A stretch of 11,356 nt of DNA from Bacteroidota bacterium (GTDB lineage: Bacteria; Bacteroidota; Bacteroidia; Bacteroidales; VadinHA17): assembly GCA_012838685.1 (NCBI GenBank), contig DUOU01000004.1, positions 1 to 11,356 on the forward strand, in the 5' to 3' direction. Each line of letters opens with the position of its first letter. The first letter of the stretch is position 1. Under the pieces are notes generated by a model that did no database searches, had not been told where the DNA came from, and saw only the letters and a program-made list of their open reading frames with translations. The position numbers and the translations under genes are program-made. Positions 6,772 to 11,356 of the stretch are shown in pieces.

Positions 6772-6779
6772 CAAAAATA
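6772..6779 (-). promoter_or_regulatory. Possible -7 box for ubiE-porT
   Basis: TATTTTTG on the minus strand matches TAnnTTTG. No TTTG is seen at the proper distance upstream. The box ends about 10 bp before the first ATG, so transcripts would be nearly leaderless from 6761 or start from the second ATG at 6755. Confidence 0.35.
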
Positions 6780-7017
6780 AGATAAGTTGAGTTATTTTGA
6801 CCTTTTCACTATCTATTGTTTTCACCTGATTGGATGAACTCTAAAGGATACAGCACAACTAAATAGCATTAACCTATCAATATTCACGGTTTATATGCTA
6901 AAAATTATTGCTTATAGCCGCATATATATAACCAACAATTATTATAACAATACTAAAAAATTTTTATTATAGAAATTTATATGATTTAACATTTTTATAC
7001 CTTAAATTTATACAATT

Positions 7018-7051
7018 TTTGACAGTCAGAATTTTTGTCGTTATGTTTTTG
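7018..7051 (+). promoter_or_regulatory. Probable promoter of the TIM-barrel gene and possibly the whole sugar block
   Basis: TTTG at 7018-7021 is followed after 20 bases by TATGTTTT at 7042-7049, one mismatch from TAnnTTTG (a G follows at 7051). Expected transcription start is about 7056, giving a leader of about 45 nt that begins close to the CTATAACCAACT motif at 7060-7071. Confidence 0.45.
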
Positions 7052-7059
7052 TTTGAAAA

Positions 7060-7071
7060 CTATAACCAACT
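7060..7071 (+). promoter_or_regulatory. Shared 12-bp motif, copy 1
   Basis: CTATAACCAACT lies just downstream of the putative promoter and 30 bp before the ATG at 7102. The identical 12 bases recur at 8175-8186 before the first oxidoreductase gene, and the inner ten also occur at 6927-6936. It could be an operator or an early leader RNA element. The function is inferred from position only. Confidence 0.35.
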
Positions 7072-7101
7072 ATTTACTAACCTATTAATTTATAAGTATT
7101 T

Positions 7102-8127
7102 ATGAAAAAACAAATCACAAGAAGAGGTTTCTTGGGTGGTGCCGCGGCCATAGCCGCTGTTTCCGCTATTCCCTTCAGTTCATGCGCTTCCGTGGATGAC
7201 TACGCTGAAAAAAACGCATTAAAAACTCCGGATGGCAAACCTAATTCAAAATTTAACGGTGTCCAGATAGGTGCTATTACTTACAGTTTCAGAAGCATGG
7301 TAAGCAACTGGGATGAGGTGATCAATGCTTGTGTCGCGGCCGGTTTGAGCTCCATTGAACTCTTTCATGTTTATGAAACCGAATTGGGAGCACCCGTTAA
7401 CCCTGTTGTAAGGCAGAGAGGCGACCAAACCCCACTTACACCTGAAGAGGAGGCTGCTAGGGCTAAATATGAAGCAGATCTTGACGCTTTCAGAAAAGAC
7501 CCCGCCACGATGGACAAATGGGCCGCTATGGGCAAGAAATTCAACGATGCCGGCATCGATATCCACCTCTTCAAGTGGACAGCCGGCAATACCGATGAAC
7601 AGCTCGATTACTCTTTCGCCGCCGCTAAAGCTATGGGGGCAAAGGGTATCTGCACGGAAATCAGTGAAGATGCATGTAAACTTTTAGGCCCTGCCGCGGA
7701 ACGCAACGGAATGTACGCGGTGTTCCACCAACACGCGCAATTCTCGCAAATGGGCACTGATGAGATTGACAGACTGCTCGCCATCTCTCCGGCCAACAGA
7801 TTGAACTGGGACTGCGGACACTATTACGGATATGGCTGGGAAAATTCCACAAAGCTTGATCTCATACAATTCCTAGACAGATATGTGGATAAGATCTTTA
7901 CCATCCACCTAAAAGACAAAACATCCTCGACAAACGAGACTGCTCCGGGCGCTAACCAGGTATGGGGCCAGGGAGAAACTCCGCTAAGACCATTCCTGCA
8001 GCACATCCGCGACAATTATCCCCACCTGTATCTTGACATTGAGCTTGAATACCAGATAGCCCCCTGGTCAGATGCGGTGAAAGAGACAGCTAAATGTATC
8101 CGTTACGCGAGAGAAATACTCATCTAG
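7102..8127 (+). CDS. Tat-exported TIM-barrel sugar isomerase/epimerase/lyase-like protein
   Basis: A 341-residue xylose-isomerase-like TIM barrel (AP endonuclease 2 superfamily, usually named sugar phosphate isomerase/epimerase). The N-terminus ITRRGFLGG (5-13) followed by AAAIAAVSAIPF is a Tat signal. Cys 28 in FSSC could be a lipid-attachment site, though the box is not canonical. Barrel motifs in order are GAITYSFRSM, SIELFH (Glu 86, His 89), CTEIS (Glu 186), FHQH (His 209, 211), WDCGH (Asp 237, His 240), IHLKDK (His 269, Lys 271), GQGET and DIELEY (Glu 314, 316). Glu, Asp, His and Glu from this set would bind a divalent metal in the family. A charged helical insert lies at about 100-145. 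Export argues against a phosphorylated substrate; a keto-sugar or glycoside is more likely. It leads two oxidoreductase genes on the same strand. Exact reaction unknown. Confidence 0.85.
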   Translation: MKKQITRRGFLGGAAAIAAVSAIPFSSCASVDDYAEKNALKTPDGKPNSKFNGVQIGAITYSFRSMVSNWDEVINACVAAGLSSIELFHVYETELGAPVNPVVRQRGDQTPLTPEEEAARAKYEADLDAFRKDPATMDKWAAMGKKFNDAGIDIHLFKWTAGNTDEQLDYSFAAAKAMGAKGICTEISEDACKLLGPAAERNGMYAVFHQHAQFSQMGTDEIDRLLAISPANRLNWDCGHYYGYGWENSTKLDLIQFLDRYVDKIFTIHLKDKTSSTNETAPGANQVWGQGETPLRPFLQHIRDNYPHLYLDIELEYQIAPWSDAVKETAKCIRYAREILI

Positions 8128-8174
8128 CCTAACGACTCTTATTTCAACCCTTTAATTGGGGCATATTATATTGC

Positions 8175-8186
8175 CTATAACCAACT
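8175..8186 (+). promoter_or_regulatory. Shared 12-bp motif, copy 2
   Basis: CTATAACCAACT, identical to 7060-7071, lies 91 bp before the first oxidoreductase start. A loose TATATTG box precedes it at 8167-8173. The last three bases overlap the hairpin at 8184-8205. A separate promoter or processing site for the downstream genes is possible. Confidence 0.35.
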
Positions 8187-8205
8187 CTACTTAGAAAAAT
8201 AGAGT
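8184..8205 (+). repeat. Inverted repeat in the 150-bp leader of the first oxidoreductase gene
   Basis: ACTCTA (8184-8189) and TAGAGT (8200-8205) form a perfect 6-bp stem around ten bases. A second ACTCTA at 8259-8264 could pair with the same right arm. No T-run follows, so it is not a typical terminator. Confidence 0.35.
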
Positions 8206-8277
8206 CCAAAACATTATGTATTATCCATAATCTTGGAAAATTGCATCTGATATTTAAAACTCTAAAAAACGTTACAG

Positions 8278-9771
8278 ATGAAAAACGAAACGAAAGACAA
8301 CAAAAAATCTGGAAGCAATTCTGTTTCCAGAAGGAGTTTTCTTGGGAAAAGTGCCATTGCCGCGGCCAGCATGACAATAATTCCCCGTCATGTCCTTGGA
8401 GGAAGCGGGTTCAAGGCGCCTAGCGATATGGTCAATATTGCCGGCATTGGAGTGGGCGCGAGAGGTGGAAGCAACATCCGTTCTATCGCCACGCCGGATG
8501 TTACCGTAGAAAAAACCTATACAGGCTACCCCAGGGTAAGCGAACGCTCCCCTACAATCCAGAGACAACAGACACAACAGAGCCCTCAAATCACCCCCGG
8601 CACTCCCAGTGGAACTGAAACCTACAAACACGCCAATATTTACGCTTTGTGCGATGTCGATTCCAAATACGCTGAACATATGTTCGCCGGTTACCCGGCC
8701 GCCAAGCAATACACTGATTTCAGGAAGATGATCGATACCGAAAAGGAGATCGATGCCGTGCTTATTGGGACACCCGACCATACACATGCCGTTATCGCGG
8801 CTTACGCCATGGCGGCGGGCAAACATGTCGCGGTTGAAAAGCCTATGACCAAAACCATTTACGAAGCGCGGAAACTGGCCCAACTGGCAAAAAAATACAA
8901 TGTGGTGACACAAATGGGAAACCAGGGCCATAATGTTGAGGGAACGTACCAAACGATTGAATGGATACAGTCCGGCAAAATTGGCTGGGTTCGCGAAGTT
9001 CATATGTGGTCGAACCGTCCGAGTTGGCCCCAGGGATTTATGAACCGCCCCATAGCCCAGCCGGTTCCAAACCACCTGGATTATGATCTTTGGTTGGGAC
9101 CCGCTCCCGAGAAAGGCTACAATTTTGACTGCACCCATTTTAACTGGAGAGGTCTGCGCGATTACGGCACAGGAGCTATGGGCGACATGGGCGCGCACAC
9201 GTTTGACGCCCCGATACTGGCGCTTAATTTGGGTATGCCGACGGAAATTCAGGCCACCTCCACCCCATTCACGGAAGACTACCTTCCAAAAGCGGAATTT
9301 ATCACATATTATTTCCCCGCCCGCGGTGGATCCCCCGAAGTGAAGGTCACATGGCAGGACGGAGGCTTGAAACCATACAGGCCGGATGGCCTGGAACCTG
9401 ACCGTCAGCTTAGGGAGGCTCTTTACATAGGCGATAAAGGTATGATAATGCACGGCACACACGGGGCCAATCCGGAATTAATACCCAATGAACCGGGATT
9501 TTCAGTTGAACCTTGGCTGGAACGTCCCAAAAGCATATACATCGATTTTATTGAAGCTATCAAAGAGGGAAGAAAAGCGAAAAACGATTTTGAAATCTCC
9601 GCGAAACTGACCGAAATAATGCTTCTCGCCAATATCGCTGTTGCCGCGCAACAGATAAATCTGACCTTGCAGTATGACGCTGAAAACGTCAAGATAACCA
9701 ACCTCCCCGAAGCCAATGACTACTTCCATTATGAGTACAGGAAGGGCTGGGAACAATATCTTGAAGTTTAA
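8278..9771 (+). CDS. Tat-exported Gfo/Idh/MocA oxidoreductase, copy 1
   Basis: A 497-residue NAD(P)-dependent sugar or polyol dehydrogenase. SRRSFLGK (about 18-25), then AIAAASMTII and VLGG, form a full Tat signal, which allows export of the folded protein with bound cofactor, as in Zymomonas glucose-fructose oxidoreductase. The Rossmann fold shows NIAGIGVGARGG (Gly 58, 60, 63). The second strand NIYALCDVD ends at Asp 126, an acidic end that usually favours NAD. The two are 68 residues apart because of an unusual Gln/Thr/Pro-rich insert at about 75-115. GTPDHTHA, then VEKPMTK with the family Lys 188, follow. The catalytic-domain motif GAMGDMGAHTFD supplies Asp 303 and His 307, the conserved pair of the family. 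The C-terminus has the extended form common in Bacteroidota. It follows the TIM-barrel gene after 150 bp and is about 78% identical to copy 2 over the last 381 residues. Substrate unknown; a glycoside or free sugar is likely. Confidence 0.9.
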   Translation: MKNETKDNKKSGSNSVSRRSFLGKSAIAAASMTIIPRHVLGGSGFKAPSDMVNIAGIGVGARGGSNIRSIATPDVTVEKTYTGYPRVSERSPTIQRQQTQQSPQITPGTPSGTETYKHANIYALCDVDSKYAEHMFAGYPAAKQYTDFRKMIDTEKEIDAVLIGTPDHTHAVIAAYAMAAGKHVAVEKPMTKTIYEARKLAQLAKKYNVVTQMGNQGHNVEGTYQTIEWIQSGKIGWVREVHMWSNRPSWPQGFMNRPIAQPVPNHLDYDLWLGPAPEKGYNFDCTHFNWRGLRDYGTGAMGDMGAHTFDAPILALNLGMPTEIQATSTPFTEDYLPKAEFITYYFPARGGSPEVKVTWQDGGLKPYRPDGLEPDRQLREALYIGDKGMIMHGTHGANPELIPNEPGFSVEPWLERPKSIYIDFIEAIKEGRKAKNDFEISAKLTEIMLLANIAVAAQQINLTLQYDAENVKITNLPEANDYFHYEYRKGWEQYLEV

Positions 9772-9831
9772 AGCCACCAAGCCACATAAAGCAGGATTCA
9801 AACGATATTAAACACATTTAAATGAGAAGCC

Positions 9832-11322
9832 ATGAAAAACAATAATAAAGAAAAGTCAAAACACAACATCTCAAGAAGAGGGTTTTTGACGACCACAGCA
9901 TCTGCCGCGGTTGGATTGACAATTGTACCCAGGGAAGTTCTGGGAGGTCCCGGATACCAGTCACCCAGCGACATGGTCAACATTGCCGGTGTAGGTATTG
10001 GTAGCCAGGGAGGAGGCGATATACAGAGAATCGCGACGATGGATGTGCCTACCCGGCAGGCACCGGAACTTAACCCCTACCAGAAGAATGTCAGGGAGAC
10101 TTATGCGGGCATTCCCCAACCACCGCGAACAGGTGCGCCTGGTGGTGGTGGAGGCGGTGCCACACAGGCGCCGTTCAAGCATGCCAATATCTATGCCCTG
10201 TGCGATGTTGACTCCAATTACGCCGCGCATATGTTCAAAGGTTATCCCAACGCCAAAAAGTACAAAGATTTCCGCAAGATGATTGAAAAAGAGAAGTCCA
10301 TTGACGGAGTGGTAATTGGAACCCCTGACCATACCCATGCCGTAATAGCCGCTTACGCTATGGCCGCGGGAAAAGGAGTTTTTGTTGAGAAACCCATGAC
10401 AAAGACCGTTTATGAAGCCCGTAAACTGGCCCAACTGGCCAAGAAGTACAACGTGGTTACACAAATGGGAAATCAGGGACACAATTCGGAAGGAACATAC
10501 AAGACAATAGAATGGATTCAATCGGGTAAAATCGGCTTTGTCAAGGAACTAAACATGTGGACCAGTGCTCCGTCATGGCCACAGGGATTCCTTACACGCC
10601 CACCCAAACAAAGAGTTCCAAGAGGATTGGACTACGATTTGTGGCTGGGACCTGCTCCCGATAAACCGTACAATATTGACCTGCTACCATTTAACTGGAG
10701 AGGCCTGAGAGATTACGGTACAGGAGCGATGGGCGACTTTGGCGCCCATATCATGGATGCCCCCATACTCGCGTTGGAATTGGGTATGCCCACCCATATC
10801 CAGGCCACATCTACTCCATTTACCGAAGACTATCTCCCCAGAACGGAATTGATTACCTATAAATTTCCCAAACGGGGACACCTTCCGGCAGTAACGGCCA
10901 CCTGGAGGGACGGCGGTCTAAAACCCGACAGACCCAGGGCACTTGAAGCCAACAGAGCGCTCGCGGCTGCTCTGTACATTGGAGATAAAGGTATGCTTAT
11001 GCACGGCACACACGGAGCGGCCCCCGCTTTGATACCCGACGAACCCGATTTCTCGGTTGAACCTTGGCTGGAACGTCCGGAAAATGTATACGTCGACTTT
11101 GTAAATGCCATCAAGGAGGGCAGAAAGGCAAAGAACGATTTCGAAATTTCAGCTAAATTGACGGAGATAATGCTTCTTGGCAATATTGCTGTCTTTGCCC
11201 AGTCAATAAACGACTCTCTTGAATATGACGCTGAAAATATGAGATTTACTAACATTCCCGAGGCAAATGATTTCTTACACTATGAATACCGGAAAGGTTG
11301 GGAGCAATATCTTGAAGTATAA
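9832..11322 (+). CDS. Tat-exported Gfo/Idh/MocA oxidoreductase, copy 2
   Basis: A 496-residue paralogue of the preceding gene, starting 60 bp after its stop and probably cotranscribed. Tat signal SRRGFLTT (about 15-22), then a hydrophobic stretch and VLGGPG. Cofactor motif NIAGVGIGSQGG (Gly 55, 57, 60), second strand NIYALCDVD (Asp 125), VEKPMTK with Lys 187, and GAMGDFGAHIMD with Asp 302 and His 306: all family catalytic positions are kept, so both copies should be active. The insert between the Rossmann strands differs completely from copy 1; it is Pro/Gly-rich with six glycines at 104-109. The C-terminal 14 residues (HYEYRKGWEQYLEV) are identical in both. Codons differ widely at synonymous sites although the protein is conserved, so the duplication is old and both copies are under selection. 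A different substrate, or the reverse redox step, is a reasonable guess for one of them. Confidence 0.9.
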   Translation: MKNNNKEKSKHNISRRGFLTTTASAAVGLTIVPREVLGGPGYQSPSDMVNIAGVGIGSQGGGDIQRIATMDVPTRQAPELNPYQKNVRETYAGIPQPPRTGAPGGGGGGATQAPFKHANIYALCDVDSNYAAHMFKGYPNAKKYKDFRKMIEKEKSIDGVVIGTPDHTHAVIAAYAMAAGKGVFVEKPMTKTVYEARKLAQLAKKYNVVTQMGNQGHNSEGTYKTIEWIQSGKIGFVKELNMWTSAPSWPQGFLTRPPKQRVPRGLDYDLWLGPAPDKPYNIDLLPFNWRGLRDYGTGAMGDFGAHIMDAPILALELGMPTHIQATSTPFTEDYLPRTELITYKFPKRGHLPAVTATWRDGGLKPDRPRALEANRALAAALYIGDKGMLMHGTHGAAPALIPDEPDFSVEPWLERPENVYVDFVNAIKEGRKAKNDFEISAKLTEIMLLGNIAVFAQSINDSLEYDAENMRFTNIPEANDFLHYEYRKGWEQYLEV

Positions 11323-11341
11323 ACATTTTTAATTTTTTTAT

Positions 11342-11347
11342 AGGAGG
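11342..11347 (+). promoter_or_regulatory. Perfect Shine-Dalgarno sequence at the right edge
   Basis: AGGAGG lies 19 bp after the copy 2 stop, with nine more bases before the window ends. A start codon would fall at or just beyond base 11357, so another gene probably follows in the same transcript. No other gene start in this window has such a site. Confidence 0.45.
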
Positions 11348-11356
11348 CCGTTTCAA

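Larger units (their letters stand above)
6762..7101. other. AT-rich divergent intergenic region
   Basis: No gene is visible in these 340 bp. It holds the start of the ubiE transcript at its left end, long A and T tracts (a run of six A then five T at 6955-6965, possibly curved DNA), two copies of TATAACCAAC (6927-6936, 7061-7070) and a probable plus-strand promoter at 7018-7051. It marks the boundary between the housekeeping block and the sugar gene block. Confidence 0.6.

Noticed and set aside
7684..8015. Several short minus-strand frames inside the TIM-barrel gene
   Set aside because: All are shadows of the conserved plus-strand gene without their own start context or recognisable product.
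8272..9462. Long open frame of 396 codons on the minus strand
   Set aside because: It is fully antisense to the first oxidoreductase gene, whose motifs are unmistakable. Its product shows no recognisable domain, and the length follows from codon bias of the real gene.
9694..9704. Further copy of ATAACCAAC as a regulatory motif
   Set aside because: It lies within the coding frame of copy 1 (Ile-Thr-Asn) and lacks the outer bases; probably coincidence.
10141..10160. GGTGGTGG-type microsatellite in copy 2 as a phase-variable repeat
   Set aside because: The repeat unit is three bases, mixed GGT/GGA/GGC, so slippage would change glycine number without shifting frame.

Overview
The window looks like Bacteroidota chromosome, most likely order Bacteroidales. 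The evidence is a PorT-type type IX secretion protein, a TamL-type lipoprotein member of the Omp85 family, UbiE/MenG for menaquinone, Bacteroidota-style promoter boxes (TTTG, about 20 nt, TAnnTTTG), and almost no Shine-Dalgarno sequences in front of genes. I see no insertion sequence, phage gene, CRISPR array or RNA gene.

Left part (1-6780) is housekeeping. On the minus strand, reading right to left, lie ubiE and porT (probably one transcript), then after a convergent/divergent TrmH-family RNA methyltransferase gene on the plus strand come tamL, a membrane-anchored helix-hairpin-helix (ComEA-like) gene, rpsU (bS21) and a XerC/D tyrosine recombinase cut by the left edge. rpsU next to xerC is the order that commonly leads into hpf, a tRNA cluster and tuf in Bacteroidales, so those genes probably lie beyond base 1. 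Two start codons here (tamL, porT) appear to be TTG, and the rpsU-xerC spacer is rich in inverted repeats.

A 340-bp AT-rich divergent intergenic region (6762-7101) separates this from the right part (7102-11356), which is accessory carbohydrate metabolism on the plus strand. It holds a Tat-signal TIM-barrel protein of the 'sugar phosphate isomerase/epimerase' type, then two tandem Tat-signal Gfo/Idh/MocA oxidoreductases that are about 78% identical over their last 381 residues by hand alignment. The last bases carry a perfect AGGAGG, suggesting that another gene of the set starts just outside the window.

The three exported proteins read best as an extracytoplasmic redox module acting on free sugars or glycosides: oxidise a hydroxyl to a keto group, then isomerise, eliminate or hydrolyse with the TIM-barrel enzyme. 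This resembles the 3-keto-glycoside chemistry known for related Bacteroides operons, but the substrate is not determined by the sequence. The two oxidoreductases differ most in an unusual low-complexity insert between the first and second Rossmann strands. A 12-bp motif is shared by the leader of the TIM-barrel gene and that of the first oxidoreductase gene and may be a common control element.
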